DNA of 64,000 nt, taken from assembly GCA_036346255.1 (NCBI GenBank), contig CM070617.1, positions 2,025,501 to 2,089,500 of the forward strand. The letters run 5' to 3'. This DNA is from Ampelocalamus luodianensis (lineage: Eukaryota > Streptophyta > Magnoliopsida > Poales > Poaceae). The position numbers and the translations under genes were made by a program. Positions 41,259 to 52,598 of the stretch are shown in pieces (the stretch's first letter is position 1; every line of letters starts with the position of its first letter). The notes under the pieces were generated by a model. That model had not been told where the DNA came from. It was given only the letters and a program-made list of their open reading frames with translations, and ran no database searches.

Positions 41259-41260
41259 TG

Positions 41261-41704
41261 ACTTCGGGCCTAACTACCGGTTGATACTGAACAAGCGTGC
41301 TCAACCGATATGGCCGAAATGCGGACACATGGAGGACGCTGTCGTGCAGGTCTTGGACGGCCCTTTCGATGGCGACGACGTTTCTTCCGATGCCCACACT
41401 CTGGGGTACAATTAGTAAGTTTTTTCCTTTATGTTACTGCTAATAGAGCCTCCTTGTTAACCCTCCTTTCTAGTAGATGGTGAAATGCGACTTTGTCCGC
41501 TGGATCGATCCTCCCCATGAACGACATGTTGCGATGTACCTGGATAGATTGTGGAACTGAATCTTTGAGTTGGAGGCACGGATTGACGATCTCAACGAGG
41601 AAAACGATGACCTCCGCCAACAGATGCAGCGCGAGATTGGCAACGAAGAGGTCGTCAACATAGGAAGTTCCTATGATCCCACATGCTGCTGCGCGAACCC
41701 TAGC
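41261..41704 (+). pseudogene. GRF zinc-finger transposon gene of MULE-A, 3' piece
   Basis: This continues the frame from 33668: FGPNYRLILNKRAQPIWPKC, GHMEDAVVQVLDGPFDGDD and HTLGYN stop at the expected exon end (AATTAG|TAAGT, where a donor is altered). After an intron ending CTAGTAG (41475) the next exon reads MVKCDFVRWIDPPHERHVAM, YLDRLWN, a stop, then FELEARIDDLNEENDDLRQQ, a coiled-coil-like tail. Pairing C.H/C with a later CDFVRWIDPP matches the C-terminal half of GRF fingers. The gene ends near 41704, shortly before a copia LTR. Confidence 0.6.
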
Positions 41705-41756
41705 TGAATATGTGCATGCCACTACAACGACGGCAACCCACGTCCGAGGCGCCTGT

Positions 41757-43359
41757 TGTTGATATGCCCTAGAGGCAATCATAGAGATGATTGTATCACG
41801 TCTGTATTTATGAGTTCTTGAATAAATGTTATTCTGTTCCTTGAATGAATCGTTAGTTCTGAAGATCAACGAGTATGTGACTTGTTGGTGAAACTCTTCG
41901 ACTTATATGATGTCGTTCTAAAAGTATCCCTGGTCGAAACGCCAGTGACTCTACGACCAGCACATGTATTGATTGATGACCATGTTTCACCGGTCATGGA
42001 TATAGGGATATCGAATCAATAATGTGAACACATGTTAGAGAACATGGGGTTGGATTGACCCACCTTGAGACACTATTGAGATTGTTATGATTCTATGTGT
42101 CATTAGTTGGTCTCAAGCAATGATGGTGTATAATCCTTAGACCTGAGATCAGCATAGTTCCCTACATGTGTAATAGCACTCTTAGGGGTTGCCAAACTCT
42201 ACTCGTAACTGGGTAGTTATAAAGGTAGCTTTCGGGTATGCTATGAAACATGCGAAGGGGTGTGACTGGTCGGATATGGGATTTGCCCCTCCTAACATAA
42301 CAGAAGAGATGTCTCTGGGCCCCTCAAAGTGGTCGGATAAAAAAAGTGCATGGCCATGCCACTAGTGGTCGAAGTGTTCGACCACATAAGGTTATCCGAC
42401 AACTCGATCGAGAAAGTATTGAACCGTCCAAGGATGACATATTATCTCACCTGGAGTTCAACCAGATATCGTGAGGCAAAGGGAGAATACTAGAGTAGGT
42501 CACTTAGTTCGATCAGGTCCAGACAAGTCGTATAGAGATACGAGCAAGTCGTAGACTGGTCAAACGAAATCACAGAGTGGTCAAAACCTAGTCGTAAGGA
42601 GTTACGAACTGGTCGTAACCGAATGCGAACTGGTCGTATAGAGATAGGACCTGGTCGTAAGTGATGAGGACCTAGTTGTAGATCATATTGCGTTAAGGTT
42701 CGTCCGATATAATTTGTGTGTATTCGGGAATCGTTATGTCCTGCTAGGTACCACTACGACTCGTGGTCGAAAAGGGTTTCCGAGTCACAACCGATTACAC
42801 ACAAACCTAACGGGCCACACACTTAATGGGTTGGAACAAACCAATACGAATACGATTCGTCAAACGTGTTCGGATAGAATCCGACATAGGGCACTATATA
42901 AGGAGTTGCTTGAGGCTATTGTTGGTGACACACGGAGAGAGACACGTGAGTTGTTTCCACCGAAACCCTAGCCGCCATCTTCTTGGGAGAACCTTCCCGT
43001 GCGTCTTGGTGCTAGCACACCGGCGTATGGTTGTTCCTTCCCTGGACGTGTGGATACCGTAGAGGCGCTACTGCTGTCGCTGTTGCGCTGAGGACGATTC
43101 GCGATCTTCACAAGAAACTGCAGAGGTTGCTGAAGGAGACGATCGACTACGAGGACGTTGGACAATCATCTACGACCACTACATCGGTGCGTTTTTCGTC
43201 AGACTAGGCTGCTCTGACTCTACGTCCGTTGCACTGTGCGTCTGGTGGTAATGATCTGTGATCATATAACTTGCTTGGCATCCTGGTTTACGTGGAAGAA
43301 ATTTTAAATTGTTGCTAGCGTAGCCTACCCGTATCCCTATAGCGCCCCCCTGAACAACA
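41757..43359. mobile_element. Copia-type LTR, about 1.6 kb
   Basis: It begins TGTTGATATGCCCTAGAGGC and appears to end CCTGAACAACA, an inverted TGTTG/CAACA pair. The start is the well-known phrase of a widespread grass copia LTR class. Flanking pentamers CCTGT and CTCTA do not match, so it is either an LTR with a damaged flank or I have the right end slightly wrong. No gag or pol lies beside it. A run of tandem phrases of the type GGTCGTANNGAGAT, CTGGTCGTAA spans 42510-42690. Confidence 0.55.
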
Positions 43360-43849
43360 CTCTATGTGGGTAGCGCAAGGCACCTTCTACCATTAGGCAT
43401 GACCAGAGAAGCTTGTACCTCCGTACTCGTCCCCTTATTTACGCAATTATGTTCAATCTCGTGAACCATGTAACTTAATGGTCGATGCGTCATAAATTTA
43501 TTTATGGAGTGGACTGCTTAATGGATGCGTCGTGTGCATTGCATATCAACATCTCTAATGGACTTGCAATTTAGCTTTTTTTTATACATTCCAAGTAAGG
43601 GAAAGTATAGCATATTTGGAATATCCCACAACCTTCTCTAGACCGCAAATATACCTTGCTGTCGAGACATTTATCACCAAAATGTAACCCGACAAATCTC
43701 TAATACATTCCAAGTCATATGAAATCATGAAACCTAATATCCAAAACCTAAAATCCAAATTCTCGCGATCTAAATATTAATTTTTTTAGAGAATACCAGA
43801 ACATATATAAAATTACCGAAATATTACACAATCAAGTCCACTGCGACAT
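43360..43849. other. MULE-A interior between the copia LTR and the right TIR
   Basis: AT-rich sequence without a recognisable gene. It would be the 3' region of the zinc-finger gene of MULE-A. Confidence 0.4.
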
Positions 43850-44385
43850 AGCGATAAAAAATCTAAACGAATAAAATTATGAAAAATTTAGACAATCAAG
43901 TACACGGTGTCAGGAGGCTACACAAAAAATTTTGTAATTTTTTGAACTCATTTGCTATATTTTAAAATTATCCCTAACCCTAATTTCAATTTCTAATTAT
44001 CCTAACCCTAACACTAACCCTAACCTAGCTAAAGTACCTAACCTAGTGGGGGTGGGGCTGTGGCGCGTGTGAGAGGAGGCGATCTGTGGTGGTGGCGGGC
44101 ACGGTGGTCGTGCCCACGAGGTGGCGCGCGGGGCGGGTGGGCGTGCTTGGACGGCGCCGAGGTGGCGGCGCGCGGTGGGCGTGGCGCGCGCGCAGCAGTC
44201 TGGTCGGGTGGTGGCGAGGAACGAGGGTGGGCGCGAGGTGGGCGCGCGCCCGCGGGTACGTGTAGCAACCTCAGGGCGGGCGCGCGGTGGCCGCGCGCCC
44301 GCGTTGCTATTTTTGCAAATACCGTGGAAAGGTGGTTAGAAGTGTAAATCTGGTCGAAATCGGCGGTCGTATCGCCAAAAATCGT
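43850..44385. repeat. Right terminal inverted repeat of MULE-A
   Basis: Complement of 27965-28525. It includes several CCCTAA-like phrases (43975-44040) matching the inverted TTAGGGTTAGG at 28409, and the GC-rich block 44050-44310. Confidence 0.7.
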
Positions 44386-44468
44386 GGCGCTGCGAGCGCT
44401 GGATCAGATATGGTCACCATCCCCGCTACGTCTGCGTGGAAGAGAACAAGATAGATTCGGCTTTGGCC

Positions 44469-44737
44469 AAAACTGGTAAATACTGTATCGGAGGCCATAC
44501 CAGTTTAATTTTTCAAATGGTATATTTCGGTACCGGTTATACCGGCGTATCGTTTTAGATTTAATATAATAATACAAATATATATATTAAGTATAAATTT
44601 GTTTAATTATATGCACACCAAATATCACTTGTAATATTATTCCAAATATATAGTAGTACTATCAAATATAATATATAGTTGAATAGACGATATTATCAAT
44701 TTCACCGGCCGGTATCGATACGGTATTGATAACTATG
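44469..44737. mobile_element. Small hAT-type MITE, 269 bp
   Basis: Exact 8-bp duplication CTTTGGCC at 44461-44468 and 44738-44745. Ends are imperfect inverted repeats sharing AATAC.GTATCG, and the interior is AT-rich with palindromic GGTACCGGTTATACCGG near 44530. Confidence 0.65.
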
Positions 44738-44745
44738 CTTTGGCC

Positions 44746-46306
44746 TCCTTCTCCCTCAACTCTTCTCCCCGTATCGTATTTCTCTTCTCTGAACCTCCTC
44801 AAATCCCCTCTACTCTCCTCTTATTTCCCCCCTAAATTCACCTCTCTTGCATCTCAATTACCTAAAATACTAGTGCTACTTGTATGTGGATGTGAAAGAT
44901 TGTAACAATCGGTATCAAAACCACATATTTCGCTCTCTGCCAAATCAAAGCTCTAGGGGATGCCGGATATTTTCCCTTAGGTATTCGGCAATCTTTTCAC
45001 TTCGACGGCCATGAACAACTGCAAAGATCAAGATCGAACTTGCAAGAACAAAGAAAAGACAACTCAAAGCAGGATTCACACAACACCATGTCAAAATTTG
45101 AGTTCGACCGACGGCTGACGGATTGATGGCATCTGAAGCGATCGACCTCCGCCGCTCGAAATCTTCACGATCTTCAAGATGCAAATTGAACTAACTTTTG
45201 ATCTACTTGTTCAAATCACACCAAACTTGAAACACAACTTCCCTATGATCTTTGTAATATATTCCAATCAACAATTTCAAGAATCGTTATCAAGGCTACC
45301 ACCTTCATCCATCATGATGAAGAGTGCTCAAGAACCAGACAAAAGAGGGAAAACTTGATCTACTCATGTTTGTGAGATCTAGGCAGTTAAGATGATTCTA
45401 GATGGGTTCCTACAAGTCCTAGCAAGCTATATTTCAGCACAAATCGTACTAGAACAAGATGAAACCAAGAATCATCAAGAACATTTCAAGAAACCAAGAG
45501 AATCAAATAAGAACATAAATAAGACATAAAGAATCAAGTTTAATCATCTATTGCCACTTGAAGAGGATGGATTACAACCACTCAACCAGGACACAACCCT
45601 AAGGGCAACACTTAGCTCTCTCAATCAAACCCTAATTTCTCTCTTAGAGGCTCAAGTGCAAAACCTAATTTTTCTCTCTAATTAGTGGCGGAGCTAGACA
45701 CTTTTCAATGGATGTGGACACTTGGCACTCAAAATTCTATAGTTTGTACAATAGTTTCATAACATTGTAAATCCAACACATAGGTTCCAAATTTGTTAAA
45801 ATCACAATGCAAATAGTTCAAATTTCCATTCACAATTAAGCTCACATCAGTATGGAGAGTTGCAAAAAGTTTACGAAAAAAACTGAGGTGACGATAGTGG
45901 CTTAAAATTGTAGGTTTCGACTTTGCAATGGCATATGAGAGATGTCACTTTCCAATGACAAATTAGGGTCCGAAACATTTGTAGTGGCATATAAAAAAAC
46001 AATCTTCTATGTTGGATAGACAAGAGATTAACTATAACGAATGATTTTCTTATTTTTTTATTTTGTGAGGGTGTTGCACAATGACTAATAAAGTATCGAT
46101 AAGTTCAATTGGCATTTAGAGAGTCTTTAGCTGATTTGCCATGTTTTTTATTTGTAATAGCAAAAGTATTCACCGCTCGTACAAAATTATAGAAGTAGCA
46201 CCGCAGTAGGCACGTACCACGCTCGCTCCTAGACTGGAACCACGGCAGGAATATGGTAGGCGACATGCCGTGGTGCCCGAGCGCTACTGCATGCATTAAC
46301 AGGAGG
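44746..46306. other. Retroelement-like sequence without a recognisable gene
   Basis: A pyrimidine-rich stretch (44740-44850), a possible degraded primer-site phrase (GGTATCAAAACCACA at 44912) and an A-rich interval rich in CAAGAA/AATCAAG phrases (45240-45690) suggest an old LTR element. No open frame fits gag or pol. The terminal part (45700-46300) is AT-rich. Confidence 0.35.
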
Positions 46307-49206
46307 TGTACGGTGCTTTTTTTGGGAGTGGCAAATTGCAACAATGCATAAAGAAGGATAGAAAACACAGACTAAAAAAAGACGCGAAAAAAAGGAAGAG
46401 AAACAAAGAAAGAAAAAGAAAGGAAAGGAAACCTAGAAAATCAAAACACCGATCGTTACAAAAAAGCTAAGTCTCCCGGCGGTAAGTAGGCCGCCAGATT
46501 CTTTGCCCCACTTATTATCCATGCCCTAGCCTCTTCCTTGATGATCGCAACAGTTCCGATGACGTCGTTACGCTGCTGAAAAATCCTCTTATTTCTTTCT
46601 TTCCAGACTTGCCACATGGTGAGGATAAGTAGAGAGTTTTGGCCCTTCTTGCCCGCAGCCCTCTCACTTAGTGACCTAGCCATCCACCAGTCCAGTATCG
46701 ACACATGATTATTCCAATGCGTCGGAGACAAGTTCTGATGCTGTTCCCAAGTTGCAATGGCATTCCACACCCTTTTGGTATAGGCACAAGTAATAAGGAG
46801 GTGATGCGCTGTTTCTGGATTGTTTGTGCAGAGCGAGCACCAGTAATCATTTGGCATGTGTCTCTTTGCCAAGATATCTGCCGTTGGTAGCCGCTCTTGA
46901 ATGGCCAGCCATGCAAAGACTTTGCATTTTTGTGGTGCCCAAGAGTTCCAAATAAGCCTAACATACGGCGGTTGAATTGACCCCAAGAATTGTGCCTTGT
47001 AAGACGATTGGGCCGTGTACGTTCCTGTCAAAGTCCACTTCCAGGTGATATCATCCGGCACATCAGGAGTGAGCGTGACCTGTTGGACTCTTGCGAAGAG
47101 CTGAATGAAATCCACAATGTGCTGCTCTGATATCTTTCTTCTAAGGTCGACAATCCAAGTGCTCCCCTGGAGTGCTTCTCTCCGCTCTGTTTTTTCTAGC
47201 CATGATCGCATAGAGGCTTGGGGCCATGACTCTGAGGGGCGAGCACCCTAACCAGGCGTCCTTCCAGAAGCTCGCCTTATCTCCGCTTCCAAGAGCGGTT
47301 TTTGTTGAGATTCGAAAAAGTTGTCGGTCTATCTCATTGACTGGCAGTTTCATGCCGCTCCACTGCTTTCCTGGTTCCTTCCATTGATACCATAGCCAGC
47401 GAAGACGGAGGGCCCTACTAAAAGTGTCTAGGCGAAGGATCCCGAGGCCACCGAAAATCTTGGGGCGACATACTGTATTCCAGTTGACCCAACATTTCCC
47501 CCCCCATACCTGTGGAGAGTTCACCTCCTGTCCAAAACCAAGCCCTCGACGCTTGTCAATTTGTTTCCTTGTCCAAGCGGTAGTTACGCAAGGGTCATGT
47601 GGTAGATGGGAATGGAAGTGAGAACTGCCTTGAGCGTCGTTAGTCTCCCAGCTCTGGACAGCATATTTTTTTTTGTAACCCCCTAGTCTTGCATCTATTT
47701 TATCAATCAGGGGCTGCAGCTGCACCTTCCTTAACTTGCGTAGGGAGAGCGGTAGGCCAAGATATGTGCACGGCATACATCTCCTGCTTGCCGGGAAATC
47801 TTGAAGGATGGCGTCCAAGTCGAAATCTTGGCATTGAATCGGTATAACTGCGCTTTTGTGTAGGTTTATCTTTAGCCCAGTGACTTCGCCAAAAATATCT
47901 AGAAGTCCTTTTAAGTTATCTAAATCCTGCTTGATGGGGGGCATAAAAATCATTGCATCATCCGCGTATAGCGACAGTCTTGCCTTGACCATTCGACCAT
48001 TCAGAGGGGATAGCCATCCTTGGATGTGGCCTTGTTCAACAAGCATTGTAGAACATCTATTGCCAGTATAAATAGATACGGCGAGAGGGGTCCCCTTGCT
48101 TGACCCCACATCGATGCCAGATTTTTGGCCCCCTGAACCCATTTAAAATAAATGTCGAGTTGGCCGTGGCCAGTAAGATCGAAATCCACTCCCTCCATCT
48201 TGGCCCGAAACCGTAATGGTGGAGAGTGTCGAGCAAGTACGGCCAGGATACCGAGTCAAAAGCCTTTGATATGTCTAGTTTGATCATGAGAGTCGGAGTT
48301 TTGGAGCGGTGATAACTGTGGGCCATATTCTGCACATAGAGGAAGTTATCTTGTAAACAACGCGTCTTGATGAAAGCACTCTGGCTTGTAGAGATTAAAG
48401 TACTCATGTGCTTGGACAACCTTAGCGAAAGCACCTTGGAGATTAACTTGGCCACGCTATGAATTAAGCTGATTGGTCTAAACTCTGCGATGTCAATTGG
48501 TTGTTCCTTCTTAGGCAGCAATATTATGTTGGCCGTGTTGACTTTCGCAAAGTGTGTGTTGTTCAGGTTGTAGAATTTTGCGAAGACTGCCATTATGTCT
48601 GGGCCTATAATGTCCCATGCCCCCTTATAGAACTCCCCGGTGAACCCATCTGGCCCTGGAGCCTTGCCACGTGGCATTTTGTTGATTGCGGCTATGACTT
48701 CGTCCTCCACAAACGGCTGCTCCAGAGGGCCCAGGATTCCTGCCTGTCCTTGGCCGGGTGCAAGCTGGTCCCAGTCAAAGGCACTAGCCGCCGGCCTCGC
48801 CATACCAAAAATACTGGAATAATGTCGAAACAGGGCCTCCTCCTTCTCTGTTTGCCGGGTAAAAGTGTGGATCGAATCTGAGAGGACGCGGATGTACCTT
48901 TTCCTTGTCCTTGCAGTTGCTTTGGAGTGGAAAAAATTTGTGTTTGCATCTCCCAACTTAAGCCAAGTTATCCGAGACCTTTGCCTCCAAGCCATTCTAT
49001 AGATTGTCGCTAATCCTAAGATCCGAACTTTTAGTTCCGACCTTAGTTCCTTTTCGGCCGGTGAAAGCGTCCTCTGCTCCTGCGCATGGTCCAAATGAAA
49101 AATGATCTCATTGGCTAGGCACATTTGAGTTTTCTTGTCTCCAATCTTTTCATTACTCCAGGCTATCAAAGCTTTTGCCGTCATTTGCAGCTTGCACGGT
49201 GCTTTT
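46307..49206 (-). mobile_element. L1-type LINE, 5' truncated, about 2.9 kb
   Basis: The minus-strand element ends in a short A tail (plus-strand T7 at 46317-46323). The two sides carry ACGGTGCTTTT (46310 on and 49196-49206), a target-site duplication. It contains reverse transcriptase and a C-terminal zinc-binding region but lacks ORF1 and the endonuclease, as expected from 5' truncation during target-primed reverse transcription. Confidence 0.85.
46456..49184 (-). pseudogene. LINE ORF2 C-terminal part: reverse transcriptase and zinc-binding domain, decayed
   Basis: From the right, the frame at 49184 reads MTAKALIAWSNEKIGDKKTQ, RSRITWLKLGDANTNFFHSK, MPRGKAPGPDGFTGEFYKGA, FRPISLIHSVAKLISKVLS, LDISKAFDSVSW and CGVKQGDP, the fingers and palm of a non-LTR reverse transcriptase. 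A frameshift near 48095 (in the run after QGDP) and another near 48030 precede LSLYADDAMIF, the YADD catalytic motif at about 47970. More shifts occur near 47640 and 47200. The final frame (47211-46456) carries the plant RVT zinc-binding region, with WKWTLTGTYTAQSSYKAQF, KCKVFAWLAIQERLPTADIL and WCSLCTNNPETAHHLLITC. Confidence 0.9.
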
Positions 49207-49440
49207 GTCGGACACTGTTTAGCACTGTTGTGGTTACCTAGCGCTGTTGCATGCAGATGAGCACTGTTCAGTACGGTAGCACCACTGTTTACAACTATTT
49301 TAGCACTATTTAACTCGGTTTATAGCTATTTAGCAGTGTTTAGCATTTCTACTCACAGACTGGGAGCACGGTAGGAACTTACAGTGCATTTCTGCGGCGG
49401 TCCGGTAGGAACTAGTTTTGCTATTATAATTCAAAAACAT
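49207..49440. repeat. Degenerate AGCACTGTTT-rich tract
   Basis: The phrase TTTAGCACTGTT and close variants recur at least eight times with irregular spacing. It borders the LINE and precedes the BBI upstream flank. Confidence 0.6.
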
Positions 49441-49489
49441 AAAAAAAAACACCCATACAGAAGATACTGACCCACAATATGTAATACAA
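49441..49489 (+). other. BBI upstream flank, left of the Helitron-like insertion
   Basis: GAAGATACTGACCCACAATA followed by TGTAATACAA parallels GGAGATACTGGCCCACAACG then TGCAATGCGA at 10173-10205. The match continues at 53230, on the other side of a 3.7-kb insertion. Confidence 0.7.
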
Positions 49490-49614
49490 TCCTAACGGTT
49501 AAATCGTGAGAGCTTTAGCGCGACCTCAGGCACGCTAGTAGGCTTTTTTTTTTTGTTGTAGTCGTTCGATTCTTCGTCGCGCTGCCTCGCGGCTGTCCGT
49601 TTTTTTTCGTTTTA

Positions 49615-50084
49615 CGCGCCCGCGAGGCCTTCACGTTCTTCCCCCTCCCCCAAGCCCCCGCCCGGCCAACACCTCGCGAGGCCTTCGCGTTCTTCCTCCT
49701 CCCCCCAACCCCGGCCCCCTTCCCTCCGCCTCCACGCCCGGCTCCCTCCCCTTAGCCCCTCCGCCTCCGGCCGCTTCCCCACGCCTCGCCCCTTCCCCAC
49801 ATCCACGACCAGCCGCCGCCTTCGCCCCTCCCCACGCCCCTCTGCCCTCCTATGCCTGGCCTCTCCTCCCACGCCCACGCCCGGCAACCACCGCCAATGC
49901 CCATGCCGGGCCGCCGCCCCTCCCCTTCACCCCTGCGCCCCGCCCCCTTCCCTCCGCCTCCACGCCCGGCCCCCTCCCCTTAACCCCTCTACCTCCGGCC
50001 GCTGCCCCCACGCCTCGCCCCCTCCCCCCACCGCCGCCTACGCGCCCGGGCCTACTCCTCGGCCACCGCCCCAAATCTCTTTTG
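49615..50084 (+). other. C-rich leader upstream of the captured HAD exons
   Basis: A strongly C-rich plus strand with a duplicated phrase (CGCGAGGCCTTC.CGTTCTTC, two copies) could encode a Pro/Ala/Arg-rich peptide like a chloroplast transit region. No single frame runs cleanly into the HAD domain, and both strands are open by composition alone. Confidence 0.4.
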
Positions 50085-50350
50085 GCGTTGGTGGGGGGTT
50101 TCGATTTGGGATTGGATTTGGGGGAGGTTGAGATTTTGTTTCCCCGCCACCATCGGCGTCTTCGCTCGACGCCCTGATCTTCGACTGCGATGGCGTATAT
50201 TGGAGTCGGAGCACCTGCACCGGCGGGCCTACAACGATGCCTTCGCACATTTCGGGGTGCACTGCCCACCGGCCACCGACACGCCACTGTATTGGGACGA
50301 GGCCTTCTACGACGAGCTCCAGAACCGCATCGGCGGTGGGAAGCCCAAGA
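50085..50350 (+). pseudogene. HAD-superfamily (CbbY-like) hydrolase, exon 1 fragment
   Basis: The frame reads SSLDALIFDCDGV, containing HAD motif I (DxDG nucleophile). A small indel right after it shifts the frame to ESEHLHRRAYNDAFAHFGV, CPPATDTPLYWDEAFYDELQ and NRIGGGKPKMR. This cap-domain start is that of the plant plastid CbbY-like haloacid dehalogenase family (At3g48420 type), which dephosphorylates sugar phosphates such as xylulose bisphosphate. The donor after KMR is replaced by an unrelated sequence, so the exon cannot be spliced as in a real gene. Confidence 0.8.
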
Positions 50351-50701
50351 TGCGACAAATGCACTGGAATTGAGTTTGCGCACAGCTACCCAACATGTGT
50401 TGCTGGGATGTCAAAGTACGTGTGCCGCTTTTGCAAACTTGATTCTTGCTTGGCTGCATTGCACTGGTGCATATGGACGTTCCAGCAACGGATATGCGGG
50501 GATAGAATGCAGTTGCTCAATGTTCATTAGATTGGTGTGAAAATGTTAATGTGGACAAATTGATAGATGTCGAAATAAGTTGATGTTGCATGCCAGCTCA
50601 TGTAGTGCATTCTTTCGTGCACATGCTATTAAGTAGCACGTGTTGTTTAAGTATTTAATCTGTGTTTGAATATTGGTTCTGAATTGGTTGGGTTTTAATA
50701 G

Positions 50702-50795
50702 GTACTTTGGGGAGAATGGGTGGCCTTCTTCAGAGATATTTGAGGCACCACCTTCAAGCGACTCTCGTAGGGAGAAGTTGGTTGACATTTTTCAG
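50702..50795 (+). pseudogene. HAD-superfamily (CbbY-like) hydrolase, exon 2 fragment
   Basis: Between AATAG and CAG|GTATGC the exon reads YFGENGWPSSEIFEAPPSSD and SRREKLVDIFQ, continuing the same hydrolase after its normal first intron. Splice sites look intact. The rest of the hydrolase (motifs II-IV) is absent. The next exon-like segment, 1.8 kb on, comes from another gene. Confidence 0.8.
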
Positions 50796-52598
50796 GTATG
50801 CTTTTTTTATGTCGTCGGTTTCAAATCAAACACAGTAGTTCTTTATTAGCCTTTTCCTGATGATAGAAGTACAAATATTTTGAGCCATATCTAATATAAG
50901 ATTTACTTGAAAGGTGACGTGTTTTCCACATTTATTTTCTCAATCCATTGTTGTGTCCAGTAGTTTAGCACACCACTTATGAAAAAACTATAATCTTGTA
51001 ACAATCACAGTTAATACTTGCTTAGCTTAAAACTCCATGATACAATGTTCCTTGGTTCGAGTTTGCACTCCCATCAGCAAAAAAGTTTTTTGTTTTGGGA
51101 GGGGATCCTTTAGGATGAAGATAGCGCCAATTGGTTGTTTCTATTATTTATCCCTTCTGATTGCAGCCTTGTAGGTAGAGAGCCGTAGAGGTGGTTGCTA
51201 GGCTTATTCTTTCTGTTCTTGGTTGGGTTTCTTAGAAAAATAATCCTGGTGGGGAAACATTGCATGATTGGTTTTATTGTGCATTCTTGTTCTATGTTGT
51301 TGTATTTCTTCATGAGTTTTCAGAAATTTGGTTACCCCTTTATCTCATTGGACAAAACTTTGGTAATGGACCCCTGTGTTGTATAGGCACTGCAAATTAC
51401 AGGTACAATTTATATTTGATATGTTGCAGCAAGATAACTGTATCTAGCGTGTGCACTAGGCCTATGATTTGTTCTGAGACCAATTATGTTCTTTCACTGC
51501 AATGCATGTCGGCCAATAGAGTGAGTAAAAGTTTGGCCAAGCCTACCTAAAGATTTTTAACTATATTTTTTGTCATTATTTATTATATGTTACATCTCAA
51601 CCAAAATATAGTAGTCTACCGATAGTATTTTTGCGTGACGAAATCAAAAGGCAAGCCTTTTGCATTGATGTTTAAATCCATTTAATTACCTGTTGATGTC
51701 ATCTAAATATGATAGGAACATACTGTCACACAAATAGATAGTTTTTTTCCTTAAGATTTTCCTATGTTTGCCTGTGTCAGAGAACCACAAGAGGCAAGAG
51801 GATTTATAGTCCTTGCTGACAACTTGATTCCCATGCATCATTATGTATCTTACCCTTGTGCTTTGATGAACCAACTTTAAAATTAGGCTGGGTTAGAGAT
51901 GCTACTAACCAAGATAAGACTATTTGGCCATACACACGCACACGCACATCCTCTACGCTACATAACGTAGTAAACTACAATTGCAAAAGAAAAACGTAAT
52001 TCCATTTTAAGGTTTTGTATATTTCTTGCTGAAAGCGAAATGTTTGGACTTTGGACCTTCACAGCAGGTTGTGTTCTTCTTTTCGCAAGCATATCTTTGA
52101 CTTCAACTGGGACATTGACAGTTACTGCTTGGACCTTGAAAGAAAGTTGAAAAAGTATACCCATTGCATACTTACCTAACGCTGTATGAATGATGGAGTT
52201 GGCCATTTCAAGTCCTAGGTAGAAAATCGTGAGGCAATGTGGAGTTGTGCACGGAATTAACTTAAAATTTTTGTACTTACAATTCTTTTCCTGTAGATTT
52301 GTTGTCTAGAACCACTCCCTTCACTAATCTAGGATCTTAGTTTGTGTGAACAGGTCACAAGTAACCTACCACCAACTGTTGGATAATACAACTGGAACAT
52401 GACACTAATGCCACTATTAATTTTGTTCATCTCAGCATTAATCATTTGATTTCACATTTACATAAACGCATTATGAAATGAAGAACATCAAAGGGTAGGT
52501 AACCTAACATATAATTTGTGGGAATCAAATTCTACTTGTTAGCCAAAAAAATGAAACCGAAGTTCTAACATGTTGTACAACTATGTTTTTTTTTCCAG

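Larger units (their letters stand above)
33669..41260 (+). mobile_element. CACTA (En/Spm) element, 7.6 kb, with TNP2, Transposase_24-type and Ulp1-like genes
   Basis: Termini CACTACTACAAAACAGG and GTTTCTATAGTAGTG, with exact 3-bp duplication ACT (33666-33668, 41261-41263). Subterminal hairpins on ATCACAGACGGTT occupy both ends. Gene order on the plus strand: TNP2 transposase fragment, a large palindrome, a second promoter-like region, a Transposase_24-type gene, and a C-terminal part with Ulp1 protease features. The transposase is truncated and frameshifted, so the element cannot be autonomous as it stands. It lies in the zinc-finger gene of MULE-A. Confidence 0.9.
27965..44385. mobile_element. 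MULE-A, 16.4-kb long-TIR Mutator-like element
   Basis: The left 27965-28525 is an inverted repeat of about 43850-44385. From the outside in, both arms read ATACGACC, GTATTTACACTT (or ATTTACACTT), GTATTTRCAAAAATAGCAA, a GC-rich block of CGCGCCCAC type, TTAGGGTTAG, then AAAAAATTACAAAAAATTTTGTGTAG and a phrase around CCTGA..CCGTGTACTT. Cargo on the plus strand is a PMD gene (29899-32529) and a GRF zinc-finger gene (33593-41704). Nested in it are an LTR fragment, a 7.6-kb CACTA and a copia LTR; without these it would be about 7 kb. No MURA-type transposase was found. The outermost bases and target duplication are not resolved. Confidence 0.65.

Noticed and set aside
41757..43359. Calling the copia LTR a solo LTR with target duplication
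   Set aside because: The flanking pentamers differ (CCTGT, CTCTA) and the right border is uncertain, so only an LTR sequence is claimed.
43975..44040. CCCTAA-like phrases suggesting an interstitial telomere
   Set aside because: Units are irregular, lack the plant CCCTAAA form, and have an inverted counterpart at 28409 as part of the MULE-A TIR.
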